DNA of 64,000 nt from Bacillota bacterium (GCA_023414355.1 JAEZOB010000022.1:1-64000); one strand, 5' to 3'; counted from the stretch's first letter, positions 16,718-24,788 are shown. Program-made: numbers and translations. Notes: a model not told the origin generated them from the sequence alone.

Positions 16718-17458
16718 ATGAACAATTACAGGTTGACAATTCAATATGACGGGGGAAGATATAAGGGCTGGCAGAGGCTTGGCGGCGGAGAAAATACCAT
16801 TCAGGACAAGCTGGAGCAGCTGCTTTCGACACTCGTTGGAGAGAAAATTGAGTTGATTGGCTGCAGTCGGACCGATGCCGGGGTACATGCCCTTGCCCAG
16901 ACTGCGAATTTTAAGACGAATCGGATGTTGTCCGGAGAGCAGATCTTACAGTATGCGAATCAATATCTTCCGAAGGATATCTGCATTACTGAAGCCACTC
17001 CGGTAGACGAAAGCTTCCATGCGAGATACCAGGCTAAGGATAAGACCTATCTGTATCAGATTTGGAATAAGGAATACGGCAATCCTTTTTTAAGAAAATA
17101 CAGCATGCATGTGCCGGAGAAGCTCGAGCTTGCTTTGATGAAAACAGCGGCGGTATATTTCCTCGGAGCACATGATTTTACAGCGTTTTCGAACGCCAAA
17201 TCGAAGAAGAAATCTATGGTTCGGACGATTTACGATATTGACCTTCAGGAGGAAGATGGACTGATCAGAATTCGAATCAAAGGGGATGGCTTTCTGTATA
17301 ATATGGTAAGATGGATGGTCGGTACGCTGATAGAAGTTGGACTTGGGAGAATGAAGCCGGAGGAGCTGCCTGACATTTTTGAGTCTGGGCAGCGAGATCG
17401 GACCGGTAATCTGGCGGAGGCCTGTGGGTTGTATCTGGAACAGATTACATATAAGTAA
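16718..17458 (+). CDS. truA: tRNA pseudouridine synthase A (canonical copy)
   Basis: A 246-residue TruA that isomerises uridines 38-40 of tRNA. The catalytic motif is intact (SRTDAGVHA, Asp at about residue 53), together with RLTIQYDGGRYKGWQR, KTYLYQIW, and FLYNMVRWMVGTLIEVG. It is roughly half identical by eye to the Glu-bearing paralog at 3978-4718 and is the likely housekeeping copy. An AAAGG ribosome site precedes the ATG. The 65-residue membrane protein lies immediately upstream. Confidence 0.95.
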   Translation: MNNYRLTIQYDGGRYKGWQRLGGGENTIQDKLEQLLSTLVGEKIELIGCSRTDAGVHALAQTANFKTNRMLSGEQILQYANQYLPKDICITEATPVDESFHARYQAKDKTYLYQIWNKEYGNPFLRKYSMHVPEKLELALMKTAAVYFLGAHDFTAFSNAKSKKKSMVRTIYDIDLQEEDGLIRIRIKGDGFLYNMVRWMVGTLIEVGLGRMKPEELPDIFESGQRDRTGNLAEACGLYLEQITYK

Positions 17459-17464
17459 TAGGTT

Positions 17465-17535
17465 TGAAAATCATTCTGAAAGTACCAGAATGATCTTGAA
17501 ATTTGAGAGAACTAAATATCTCCTGAAGAACTGCG
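17465..17535 (+). repeat. Intergenic structured repeat, copy A
   Basis: It begins with a perfect 9-bp hairpin, ATCATTCTG and CAGAATGAT around loop AAAGTAC. The 41 nt from TGAAAATCATTC to GAAATTT are identical to copy B at 19853-19893, and both copies share CCTGAAGAA about 20 nt later. The part between differs but in both can form a second hairpin. It follows truA and precedes the YcaQ-like gene. Confidence 0.8.
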
Positions 17536-17592
17536 AATTTCGCACAGTGGTGCTCATTCCTTGTTCTTCTCAGATTAAAAGGGGGGGTTACT

Positions 17593-18780
17593 ATGGAGAT
17601 AACCTTGACGAAGCAACAGGCAAGGCAGTTTCTTCTTCTGAAGCAGGGACTTCTGGGAGAACACCGCTTTGCTTATAAGGATGGAATTGTGGATTATGTC
17701 CGCCAGGTGGGCTGTATTCAATTTGACCCGATCGATGTCTGCGGTAAAAACGCGGAGTTGGTGCTGCAGTCCAGAATCAAAGGCTTTCAGAAGAAAATGC
17801 TATCAGAGCTGCTATATGAGGAACGCAGATTGTTTGATTTCTTTGATAAGAACCTTGCCATTATGGAGCTGTCTGATTGGCCTTATCTGAAGCGAATCCG
17901 GGAAGGCTACCGACAAGGAGGCAGAGTGAAGGAAGAGATCGATCGAATTGAAGAGGAGATCAAAGCAATCATAAAGGATCGGGGAGCGGTATCCTCGAAA
18001 GAGATCGGTTTCAATGAAAAGGTAGACTGGTACTGGAGTAGCACGAAGCTGGCGCGGGCTGCGCTGGAAAGCCTTTATTTCCGTGGAGATCTAGTAATCC
18101 ATCATAAGAAGGGCACAAATAAGTACTATTGCCTGGCCGAGGAGGTGCTTCCGAAAGAGCTGCTGGAGATGCCCGATCCTAATCCTGAGGATTTAGAGCA
18201 TTATAAATGGAGGGTGCTTCGTAGGATTTCCGCAATCGGACTTCTGTGGAACAGACCCTCGGACGCCTGGCTTGGAATAGGAAATTTTCGAGCACAGGAC
18301 AGGGTGGATGCATTTCAGGGACTCTTATCCGAAGGACGCATCCTGCCGGTTCGAGTAGAAGGCTGTAAGGAGCTTTTCTATTGTCTTAAAGAGGATGAGG
18401 AGCTTCTACATAGACTTTCCGAGCTGTCGGACCTAAAGCCCAGAACTGAGCTGATTGCACCGCTGGATTGTATGCTTTGGGACAGGAAACTGATCAAAGA
18501 GCTGTTTGACTTTGAATATAAATGGGAGATTTATACACCGGAGGTACAGAGAAAATATGGGTATTATGTTTTGCCGGTTCTTTCCGGGGAACGCTTTATC
18601 GGGCGTGTAGAAGTGATTTCAGCTTCAAAGAGGAATGCGCTGCTGGTGAAGAACCTTTGGCTGGAGAAGGGCGTGAAACCGACGAAGAAGCTTGCCGGAG
18701 AGCTTGAGCGCTGCTTTATCCGCTTTATGAAATTCCACGGGCTGAAAGAGCTTATTTATGAAACGGATGTGTTTGGATAA
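17593..18780 (+). CDS. YcaQ/AlkX-type winged-helix DNA glycosylase
   Basis: A 395-residue protein of the HTH_42 superfamily (YcaQ/AlkX, AlkZ), DNA glycosylases that remove bulky or crosslinked N-alkylpurines. N-terminal TKQQARQFLL and the catalytic region YVRQVGCIQFDPIDV are seen; the QFD triplet there matches the QxD catalytic motif of the AlkX branch (AlkZ-type enzymes have QxQ). A winged-helix region with PRTELIAPLDCMLWDRKLI lies toward the C-terminus (about 278-296). GGGGGGG before the ATG serves as the ribosome site. It stands alone, not beside an antibiotic cluster, consistent with a general repair role. Confidence 0.85.
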   Translation: MEITLTKQQARQFLLLKQGLLGEHRFAYKDGIVDYVRQVGCIQFDPIDVCGKNAELVLQSRIKGFQKKMLSELLYEERRLFDFFDKNLAIMELSDWPYLKRIREGYRQGGRVKEEIDRIEEEIKAIIKDRGAVSSKEIGFNEKVDWYWSSTKLARAALESLYFRGDLVIHHKKGTNKYYCLAEEVLPKELLEMPDPNPEDLEHYKWRVLRRISAIGLLWNRPSDAWLGIGNFRAQDRVDAFQGLLSEGRILPVRVEGCKELFYCLKEDEELLHRLSELSDLKPRTELIAPLDCMLWDRKLIKELFDFEYKWEIYTPEVQRKYGYYVLPVLSGERFIGRVEVISASKRNALLVKNLWLEKGVKPTKKLAGELERCFIRFMKFHGLKELIYETDVFG

Positions 18781-18873
18781 ATATCAGGTACAAAAATACA
18801 GATGTTTTATAAAGTTTTTAGTAATTTCAGTTGCTTTTACTTATGAATCGTGATATAGTATTCTGAGTTTTGA

Positions 18874-18974
18874 ACAGTTTAAAAGGGAGTAGCTGCCATA
18901 ATGGTGGCAAAGTCAACATACTGACCTGTACAGGTCTGGCTTTGCCGTGGCTGAATATAGTCAAGCGAGACTTT
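18874..18974 (+). promoter_or_regulatory. Mn2+-sensing yybP-ykoY riboswitch aptamer
   Basis: The leader has the family landmarks AAAAGGGAGTAGC (18881-18893), a central arm ending GTCAACATACTGAC, and AGCGAGACTTTTA (18964-18976). The 5' TTTAAAAG can pair with the 3' CTTTTA as P1. The same CTTTTA strand is also the 5' arm of the following terminator, so metal-bound P1 and the terminator are mutually exclusive, predicting an ON switch by Mn2+. The downstream TMEM165-type exporter is the classical target. Confidence 0.9.
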
Positions 18975-19045
18975 TAGCACAAGGATATTCGTCTTCCGGG
19001 GTCAAACCCGGCAGGAGGATTACTTGTGTTAAAAGTCTTTTTTAT
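18970..19045 (+). terminator. Riboswitch expression-platform terminator
   Basis: AGACTTTTAGCACAAG pairs with CTTGTGTTAAAAGTCT and is followed by TTTTTATA. An inner CCGGG/CCCGG hairpin caps it. Confidence 0.85.
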
Positions 19046-19055
19046 ACATAATTAA

Positions 19056-19120
19056 TGAAAACCGGCAAGGCTGGCTTTCACAAATACATGATAAAAAAAG
19101 TCTGCGAAGCTGACTTTTTT
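19056..19120 (+). repeat. Two hairpins with a conserved 9-nt loop
   Basis: GAAAACC-GGCAAGGCT-GGCTTTC (about 19056-19079) and AAAAAAAGTC-TGCGAAGCT-GACTTTTTT (19094-19119) are stem-loops with related 9-nt loops of the form NGCRARGCT. The second ends in a T-run directly before the exporter's ribosome site and may be an extra terminator. The same loop type recurs at 60495-60665. Confidence 0.6.
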
Positions 19121-19157
19121 GAATATATATTTAAACTAATATTTAGGAGGACTGTCG

Positions 19158-19847
19158 ATGTCAGAAATTATCAAGGCTTTACTATTTGTTGTTGTCGCTG
19201 AAATGGGGGATAAGACGCAATTGCTAGCAATGGCGATGGCAAGTAAGTATAAGGTCGGACAAGTTATGCTGGGAGTTTTAGTAGCTACTATTTTAAATCA
19301 CGCCCTAGCAGTTGCGCTGGGAAACTGTTTAGGCAATGTGATCCCGATGGATATTATTAAAATCGTAGCGGCGGTTGCTTTCCTGATCTTTGGACTTTGG
19401 ACCTTAAGAGGGGATAAGCTTGATGAGGAGGATAACAAGAAACAGAAGTTTAGTCCTGTTATGACGGTTGCGATTGCTTTCTTCATTGCAGAGATGGGGG
19501 ATAAGACGCAGCTCATGACGATCACGATCGCAGCGGAAAGTACGACACCGATCTTTGTATTGATGGGAACGACGCTTGGTATGCTGGTTGCAGATGGAAT
19601 TGGTATCATCGGCGGTGCCTGGATGGCGAAGCATATTCCTGAGAAATACATCAAGTGGGGAGCGGGACTGGTCTTCCTGTTCTTTGGAACTCTGACTTTA
19701 TACGAGAATATTCCTGCGGGCCTCGTCAATCCCTTTACAATTGCGATATACTTCCTTGTATTGATCGTTTTGATTTACTTGATCGGGGTAAAATTCTCCT
19801 ATATCGGGCAGGATAGCAAGCAAGAGATTGAGACCGAGCAAGTGTGA
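19158..19847 (+). CDS. TMEM165/GDT1-family Mn2+ exporter
   Basis: A 229-residue inner-membrane protein of the UPF0016 family with about six transmembrane segments. It carries the family's two inverted EMGDKT motifs: EMGDKTQLLAMA at residues 15-26 and EMGDKTQLMTIT from residue 112. These line the cation path. Bacterial members export Mn2+ (MneA/Mnx). The upstream Mn2+ riboswitch agrees fully: excess Mn2+ should turn the gene on. AGGAGG lies eight bases before the ATG. Confidence 0.95.
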   Translation: MSEIIKALLFVVVAEMGDKTQLLAMAMASKYKVGQVMLGVLVATILNHALAVALGNCLGNVIPMDIIKIVAAVAFLIFGLWTLRGDKLDEEDNKKQKFSPVMTVAIAFFIAEMGDKTQLMTITIAAESTTPIFVLMGTTLGMLVADGIGIIGGAWMAKHIPEKYIKWGAGLVFLFFGTLTLYENIPAGLVNPFTIAIYFLVLIVLIYLIGVKFSYIGQDSKQEIETEQV

Positions 19848-19852
19848 AAATC

Positions 19853-19919
19853 ATTCTGAAAGTACCAGAATGATCTTGAAATTTGGAAGTTCCAAAATTC
19901 ACCTGAAGAACCCTGAAGC
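19853..19919 (+). repeat. Intergenic structured repeat, copy B
   Basis: The first 41 nt (TGAAAATCATTC to GAAATTT) are identical to copy A at about 17464-17504, including the hairpin ATCATTCTG/CAGAATGAT. A second hairpin, AATTTGGAA with TTCCAAAATT, follows, then ACCTGAAGAA. It starts at the exporter's stop codon. Confidence 0.8.
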
Positions 19920-19964
19920 CCCCCCGTAATGAATTTCCATTATAATTCATTATGGGGGGGCTTC
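19915..19964. terminator. Long GC-capped hairpin after the exporter gene
   Basis: GAAGCCCCCCCGTAATGAATT pairs with AATTCATTATGGGGGGGCTTC (about 20 bp, one mismatch). There is no T-run on either side, so it may block readthrough or protect an RNA end rather than act as a simple terminator. Confidence 0.5.
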
Positions 19965-20032
19965 GCATAATTTGAGATAAAAATTATCTGTAATTATATG
20001 GAGATTTGACGAAACTTGCATGGAAAATTTGT

Positions 20033-20061
20033 TTGACTTTATGTTGAATTGAGGATACAAT
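20033..20061 (+). promoter_or_regulatory. Promoter of the 25-residue gene
   Basis: TTGACT (20033-20038), 17 nt, TACAAT (20056-20061). Confidence 0.75.
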
Positions 20062-20106
20062 AGTCTTAATAACTTGACAAAAATCAAACAAAAGGAGGTG
20101 GGTTCC

Positions 20107-20184
20107 ATGGGAGATAAGAATCCAAAAAAAGCCCCGAAGAAAAAAGGTGGCGCAACACCGGCAGCAGCCAGCAAGAAAAAGTAA
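20107..20184 (+). CDS. 25-residue Lys/Pro/Ala-rich small protein
   Basis: A very short gene with every sign of expression: its own sigma-A promoter, an AAAGGAGGTG ribosome site at ideal spacing, an ATG and a dedicated intrinsic terminator. The product begins MGDKNPKKAPKKKGG and ends AAASKKK: ten of 25 residues are Lys and there is no hydrophobic core. It should be unstructured and nucleic-acid- or membrane-binding. Tiny proteins with MGDK-NPK beginnings occur widely in Firmicutes without known function, as far as I recall. The gene is too short for most gene finders. Confidence 0.75.
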   Translation: MGDKNPKKAPKKKGGATPAAASKKK

Positions 20185-20190
20185 CACATA

Positions 20191-20235
20191 AGGGATTATG
20201 CAGAATATCAATTTTGCATAATCCCTTTTATCTTG
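20191..20235 (+). terminator. Terminator of the 25-residue gene
   Basis: AGGGATTATGCA pairs with TGCATAATCCCT, followed by TTTATCTTG. Confidence 0.85.
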
Positions 20236-20243
20236 TTTATTCT

Positions 20244-21458
20244 TTATTGATGTAATATCTTCTCGGCTCTGGGAGCTCGTAGCATACTTGCTTCCGGCAT
20301 GTTGCAGCCAAGTAGCGGCTGGAGGTAATATTTGAAGGCATCGGTTACATTGTTGCCTCTGCTATTAATGAATTCCTTCGGCATCAGCTTCGTCTTTCCG
20401 GCAACATTTTTAAGATCGGTCATCTTATAATCCACAGAATAGAAACCGGTACGATTGATGATGATGGAGCCGTCGATATTATGCCAGATTGCAAACTGAG
20501 CAGCTTTCTCGCCTACTTCTCTGGCTTCATGTTGGTCAATTTCTGAAGAACATCCCATGAAGGAACGCTGCAGATAACCTAAAGTATCGGAACGAACTCT
20601 GGAGATGCCCAGACGGTTTTTGATTTCCTGGGTAAGTAAATCTCCCAAAGCACCTGTACCTGACAGCTGGGAATTACCATGAGCATCGGTACCACCCTTG
20701 ATCAGCTTCGTAACGATTGGTACACCATTCTCATCCTGGATACCTTCGGATACTGCTACGATACAGCGTCCATATTTGTCATAAATATTCTTTACATCTT
20801 GGATAAACTCCTCAATGATAAAGTGACGCTCCGGTAAATATATCAAATGAGGACCATCATCGGGATATTTCTGAGCGATGGAGGAGGCAGCGGTTAAGAA
20901 GCCTGCATTACGGCCCATGACTACTCCGATATGCACTCCCGGAAGTGCTCTGTTATCCAGATTCAGACCGATGAAAGCCTGTGCTACGAACTTCGCAGCT
21001 GAGGGATAACCGGGAGTATGGTCATTCATCATTAAATCATTGTCAATCGTCTTCGGGATATGGATTGCACGGAATTCATAGCCTGAAGACTCTGCCTGCT
21101 CATTTACAATGCGGACAGTATCTGCGGAGTCATTGCCTCCGATATAAAAGAAATATCTAACCCCATGTGCTTGGAAGACTTTGAAGATTTCCTTGCAATA
21201 AGCGGTATCCGGCTTATCTCTGGTAGAAAATAATGCTGAAGAGGGAGTGATTGCAACCTGCTCCAGATTATGTGTCGTCTCCTGTGTCAGATCAAGAAAG
21301 TCCTCATTGATGATTCCCGTAACGCCGTTAATTGCGCCATAAACCTTTGTAATTTGTGGAAATTTTCTGGATTCCAGCACGGCCCCAACCAAGGACTGAT
21401 TAATTACTGCTGTGGGCCCTCCACCCTGTGCTACAACTACTTTTCCCTCAAGTACCAT
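20244..21458 (-). CDS. pfp: PPi-type 6-phosphofructokinase
   Basis: A 404-residue phosphofructokinase that phosphorylates fructose 6-phosphate in glycolysis. Specificity residues point to pyrophosphate rather than ATP: GGND at 107-110 puts Asp where ATP enzymes have Gly104 (E. coli numbering), and PKTIDND (Lys136) has Lys where ATP enzymes have Gly124. Asn replaces the usual Asp in the preceding position (GGND, not GGDD). Other family marks are AQGGGPTAVINQSL and GRNAGFLTAASSIA. A promoter lies at 21636-21663. The ribosome site AAAGGAG is about 12 bases from the ATG, which is long. PPi-PFK is reversible and fits an energy-saving anaerobe. Confidence 0.9.
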   Translation of the reverse strand: MVLEGKVVVAQGGGPTAVINQSLVGAVLESRKFPQITKVYGAINGVTGIINEDFLDLTQETTHNLEQVAITPSSALFSTRDKPDTAYCKEIFKVFQAHGVRYFFYIGGNDSADTVRIVNEQAESSGYEFRAIHIPKTIDNDLMMNDHTPGYPSAAKFVAQAFIGLNLDNRALPGVHIGVVMGRNAGFLTAASSIAQKYPDDGPHLIYLPERHFIIEEFIQDVKNIYDKYGRCIVAVSEGIQDENGVPIVTKLIKGGTDAHGNSQLSGTGALGDLLTQEIKNRLGISRVRSDTLGYLQRSFMGCSSEIDQHEAREVGEKAAQFAIWHNIDGSIIINRTGFYSVDYKMTDLKNVAGKTKLMPKEFINSRGNNVTDAFKYYLQPLLGCNMPEASMLRAPRAEKILHQ

Positions 21459-21635
21459 ACAAATACTTCACTCCTTTACTTTTCTTTGATGTAGAAATAA
21501 GATTTGTCAAGCTTAAGCTGAATACATATAACTAGTGTTCAAAGCGGTTTCTCTTAATTTCTGTGAGTCAGTAAATTCTGTGGCCGGTTGTATTACCGAA
21601 CAAGTTCCTCGTATGTAACTGGTAGTTCTGAATTT

Positions 21636-21663
21636 ATTGTACCACATTTTAACAATAAGTAAA
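21636..21663 (-). promoter_or_regulatory. Promoter of pfp
   Basis: Minus-strand TTTACT (21658-21663), 16 nt, TACAAT (21636-21641). The leader is about 170 nt; I see no riboswitch in it. Confidence 0.6.
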
Positions 21664-21693
21664 CAAGTATCACATAATTGGAGAGATATCGAG

Positions 21694-22488
21694 CTATATT
21701 CTGGCGCTCATCAGGTTGCTGGAGGTATAGTGCGTCAAGCCTTTATAAAATACGAAGAAGGCAAGAAGGCTGATACCTATGGCAAAACCCAGAACACCGA
21801 GGGTAGTGAAAGGGTTAAATTTAATCAGGACATGGAGCGGCATATAGGTATAGAAGCCGATCGGTACCAGGCTGTAAAGCAGAAGACGAACCCCGTTCTT
21901 GAAGATCGTATCGGGGTATATGGAAAAGTTAATCATCGTATTATGCAGACTATCTGCAAGCATATCGCCGCGGATAATCCAGAAGGAAAGGCTTCCAACG
22001 ATGGTCATGAAAGCGGTATAGATGATGGTTCCAGTGATGGTGAATAGGGTAAATAGCAGGAAATCCACTACATTGCAACGGATTACAAGTAGAAGGATAT
22101 AGCCGTATAGCAGATCCCCGATGGCAGAGGTACTGGTAGAGGAGGTCACAATGCTAAGTAGGACATTCTTCGGCTGTACCAGAAAGGAGTCAAGCTTCCC
22201 GTTCAGAATCAGGTCCGATAGGGAAAAGGCACGATTGAACAGGATATGAGCCAGACCGAAGGAGGAGGCCGCCAATGCCCACAATATCATTACCTCGCGA
22301 AAAGCATAACCACCGATTTCCGGTTTTAGATGAAAGATCAGCAGCCATTGTACAATAAAGGTAGCATTATTAAGGATCATAAATAAGATGTTGGTCAGGA
22401 AGGTGACACGGTTGGTCATTTCCCTCATGATGTTATATTTTATGGATAACAGAATTACCCGTAATTGATTTTTAGCCGCCGTTGACAT
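21694..22488 (-). CDS. ABC-2 family permease subunit (second)
   Basis: A 264-residue membrane protein with about six transmembrane segments, of the ABC-2/DUF990 permease type that works in pairs. Characteristic stretches are LILNGKLDSFLVQPKNVLLS (about 95-114) and SFWIIRGDMLADSLHNTM. It overlaps the preceding permease gene by 17 bp and is the last gene of the three-gene exporter operon. Together with its partner it should form the membrane channel driven by the ATPase at 23260-24426. Confidence 0.85.
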   Translation of the reverse strand: MSTAAKNQLRVILLSIKYNIMREMTNRVTFLTNILFMILNNATFIVQWLLIFHLKPEIGGYAFREVMILWALAASSFGLAHILFNRAFSLSDLILNGKLDSFLVQPKNVLLSIVTSSTSTSAIGDLLYGYILLLVIRCNVVDFLLFTLFTITGTIIYTAFMTIVGSLSFWIIRGDMLADSLHNTMINFSIYPDTIFKNGVRLLLYSLVPIGFYTYMPLHVLIKFNPFTTLGVLGFAIGISLLAFFVFYKGLTHYTSSNLMSARI

Positions 22489-23263
22489 AAAGCTTTTTCA
22501 CTCCTTTCTGATAAAGCAACAATAATAAGCCTAAAGAGACCACCAGATAAATTAACTGGGAGGTGATGACCTGCAGTGCCATGGGTAAACTGTAATCAAT
22601 CACCAGCTTTGCCGGTCCATAGGTAACCACAAAGATCGGAGTCACACGGATGATCGGTTGTGCCCAGAACGGAAACATCTCCACCGGGAACATGGTTCCT
22701 ACTACGATCAGCAGCTTATCATAAATCCAATGGAAGGGGAGACAGTCCTCGATCCAAAAGGATAGGATGCTGATTGCCATTCTTAGGAAGGTATTGACGA
22801 AAATACCGAGGAGCAGGGATAGCAGTACCAAAGGGAGCTGATATAGATTTAAGTTGGGCACAGTTCCGACGAAAATGGTACCGAGGATCAGACCTGCCGC
22901 GGAGAACAGAATAAACTGAATGGAGATTTCTCCGAGGTGCTTCGCCACAATATAAGCAATATAGTGATAGGGCTTATTGATTCCATAAGCAATACCACCA
23001 TTTTTGATATCATCGCTGATCTGACTTGTTAAGGTACGATTTCTGGTACCAAACCATATAATTTCGGCAATAATGATGTACCAGATCATCTGCTCCTTGG
23101 AATAGCCGTTAATCAGATTAGTGGAATCTGAGTAGATATAATTCCATAGATTCATAAATACGAAGAGCAAAATGAAAAAGGTAATTAATCCGAAGAGCAG
23201 GTTCAGAGTATACTGAAGCCGATCAATCAGAGTTGCCTTATAAATTGTCAAATACTTTCTCAT
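22472..23263 (-). CDS. ABC-2 family permease subunit (first)
   Basis: A 263-residue paralogous permease of the same ABC-2/DUF990 type with about six transmembrane segments. Motifs include NRTLTSQISDDIKNGGIAYG and LSFWIEDCLPFHWIYDKLLI. Its ATG overlaps the stop of the ATPase gene by four bases (ATGA), so the two are translationally coupled. Heteromeric pairs like this occur in exporters of unknown lipids or drugs. The attenuator upstream suggests an antibiotic-responsive operon. Confidence 0.85.
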   Translation of the reverse strand: MRKYLTIYKATLIDRLQYTLNLLFGLITFFILLFVFMNLWNYIYSDSTNLINGYSKEQMIWYIIIAEIIWFGTRNRTLTSQISDDIKNGGIAYGINKPYHYIAYIVAKHLGEISIQFILFSAAGLILGTIFVGTVPNLNLYQLPLVLLSLLLGIFVNTFLRMAISILSFWIEDCLPFHWIYDKLLIVVGTMFPVEMFPFWAQPIIRVTPIFVVTYGPAKLVIDYSLPMALQVITSQLIYLVVSLGLLLLLYQKGVKKLYVNGG

Positions 23264-24426
23264 GCTAGTGACTGCCCCCCTCCTTTTTCGGAAGGCTTCG
23301 CCTGTTTTTCCTGGCAGGGATTACATTCCTTTCTGATTGAATCATTGCTTTCATATTTCGCAGAAGGGTTATCCTGCCTTTTTGTACCGATGTCATTACC
23401 TTTCGTGCCCTTCGGAGAGTCATTAAGAACTTCCGAATCAGGGATTGATTGTCGGTTCTCTTTATAAATCTCGGTAATAATATTCTCCAGAGGCACATTG
23501 GAGATCGTAATATCGAGAATGTTATCGGCTTCAATCAGCTTTAACACATCAGCAATATTCTTGGTAGAGGTATCAATCTCTAATTTCAGGTGACTTCCCT
23601 TGCTCTTCAGCACCGTGATACCCTCTTCCTCTGTCATATCAACCGGCTCTAGAAGCTTTAGCTCCACAATTTTTTTATTCAGGTAATGATACTTTAATTC
23701 CTCCATGGAATCATCGAGTACAATCCTGCCATGATTCACGATGATGATTCTCTTACATAGTTTTTCAATGTCTCCCACATCGTGGCTGGTAAGGAATACA
23801 GTGGTTTTATATTCTTTATTCATCTTCTTGATCAAGGTCCGGATATTCTCCTTTACCACAGGATCGAGTCCGATGGTCGGTTCATCCAAAAATAATACTT
23901 TGGGCCGATGAATCAGGGAAGCTACGATTTCACAGCGGATTCTCTGTCCGAGGGAAAGATTCCTGACAGGAGTATTGAGGAATTCCTCCAGTTCAAAAAC
24001 CGTCTTCAGTTCTTCAATCCTTTCCTCGATTTCCTGATCCTTCAGGTCATAAATTGCACCGAAGAACTTGAAATTATCATAAGGAGTCAGATGCATCCAG
24101 AGCTGTTCTTTCTGCCCGAAGACCGTACCAATCTGGTAGGAGAGCTGCCTCCTCTTCACCGCAGGATTGATCTTCATGACCGAGGCCCCTCCTCCGTCAG
24201 GATAAAGAATACCGGTCAGCATCTTAATGGTGGTACTCTTTCCTGCTCCGTTCGGACCGATGAATGCAAGAATTTCTCCTTCCTCCACACTGAAGCTGAC
24301 ATCGTCCACTGCCTTCACTGTGCGATATTCCGGTCGGAAGACGGATTTCAGGCTCCCCTTTAAGCCCTTCTCCTTGGTTTTGGTCTGAAAGGATTTTGAT
24401 AAATGACTTACTGTGATTGCTTCCAT
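23260..24426 (-). CDS. ABC exporter ATP-binding protein
   Basis: A 388-residue ATPase. Walker A is GPNGAGKST (residues 57-65), the signature is LSLGQR (about 148), and Walker B is VLFLDEPTIGLDP, followed by the H-loop TSHDVGD. The N-terminus has the extra segment (residues 12-38) common in NatA/YfiL-like proteins. The C-terminal 65 residues (from about 324) are polar and low-complexity, rich in Lys, Asp, Ser and Glu, and not normal for the family. The start follows GAAAGGCTGGG. The leader carries an 18-codon ORF and a terminator (see separate entries). Confidence 0.9.
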   Translation of the reverse strand: MEAITVSHLSKSFQTKTKEKGLKGSLKSVFRPEYRTVKAVDDVSFSVEEGEILAFIGPNGAGKSTTIKMLTGILYPDGGGASVMKINPAVKRRQLSYQIGTVFGQKEQLWMHLTPYDNFKFFGAIYDLKDQEIEERIEELKTVFELEEFLNTPVRNLSLGQRIRCEIVASLIHRPKVLFLDEPTIGLDPVVKENIRTLIKKMNKEYKTTVFLTSHDVGDIEKLCKRIIIVNHGRIVLDDSMEELKYHYLNKKIVELKLLEPVDMTEEEGITVLKSKGSHLKLEIDTSTKNIADVLKLIEADNILDITISNVPLENIITEIYKENRQSIPDSEVLNDSPKGTKGNDIGTKRQDNPSAKYESNDSIRKECNPCQEKQAKPSEKGGGQSLA

Positions 24427-24485
24427 AAAATTCCCAGCCTTTCTTTGCTAATATAAGATGAAACGAAAAAGCGTTTCGTTTGTAT

Positions 24486-24531
24486 AAAAAAACCACCCTG
24501 CTTAATATCCCGGATATTATGCAAGGCGGTT
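24486..24531 (-). terminator. Attenuator terminator in the ABC operon leader
   Basis: On the minus strand AACCGCCTTGCATAATATCC pairs with GGGATATTAAGCAGGGTGGTT through a nearly continuous stem with small bulges, then runs into seven T. It lies about 60 nt before the ABC ATPase start, well after the promoter and the leader ORF. Confidence 0.85.
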
Positions 24532-24616
24532 GATTAATTGTGATAGAATAACCATTCCCGTTTTTGCATAACTGAAGGAGACACTTCATCCTGCAGCTAT
24601 GCGTGATTGCCGCAGG

Positions 24617-24673
24617 TTAATGTCTAATGACGTACATGCAAATAAAGACGAGTAGGTTATTCTGATGCTTCAT
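24617..24673 (-). CDS. 18-residue leader peptide of the ABC exporter operon
   Basis: An ATG with GGAGAG seven bases upstream opens a frame MKHQNNLLVFICMYVIRH and a TAA stop. It begins about 40 nt after the predicted transcript start. The stop is followed at once by a hairpin CCTGCGGC/GCTGCAGG and, 85 nt later, by the terminator. This promoter / short ORF / terminator / resistance-type gene order is the classical design of ribosome-stalling attenuators (erm, cat, ABC-F and bmr-type leaders). The peptide's hydrophobic core and C-terminal IRH would be the stalling part; this is inference. Confidence 0.65.
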   Translation of the reverse strand: MKHQNNLLVFICMYVIRH

Positions 24674-24705
24674 GGTAATTCTCTCCATATTTTTGTGTTT
24701 TGGCA

Positions 24706-24734
24706 AGTATAGCACAGCAATAAGAAAGATGCAA
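24706..24734 (-). promoter_or_regulatory. Promoter of the ABC exporter leader
   Basis: Minus-strand TTGCAT (24729-24734), 17 nt, TATACT (24706-24711). Confidence 0.7.
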
Positions 24735-24788
24735 TAGGTAAAAAATTTTTTTTGCATACGGATCATTTGTCCTCATTTACTATGATCA

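Noticed and set aside
3966..17458. Two truA genes as an assembly duplication
   Set aside because: The two copies differ throughout the protein and have different neighbours, so they are true paralogs.
19298..19729. 143-residue minus-strand frame
   Set aside because: Antisense of the TMEM165-type exporter; its apparent length comes from the low stop frequency opposite hydrophobic codons.
21637..22047. 136-residue plus-strand frame opposite the ABC permease gene
   Set aside because: It is the antisense of a clear membrane-protein gene and has no ribosome site.
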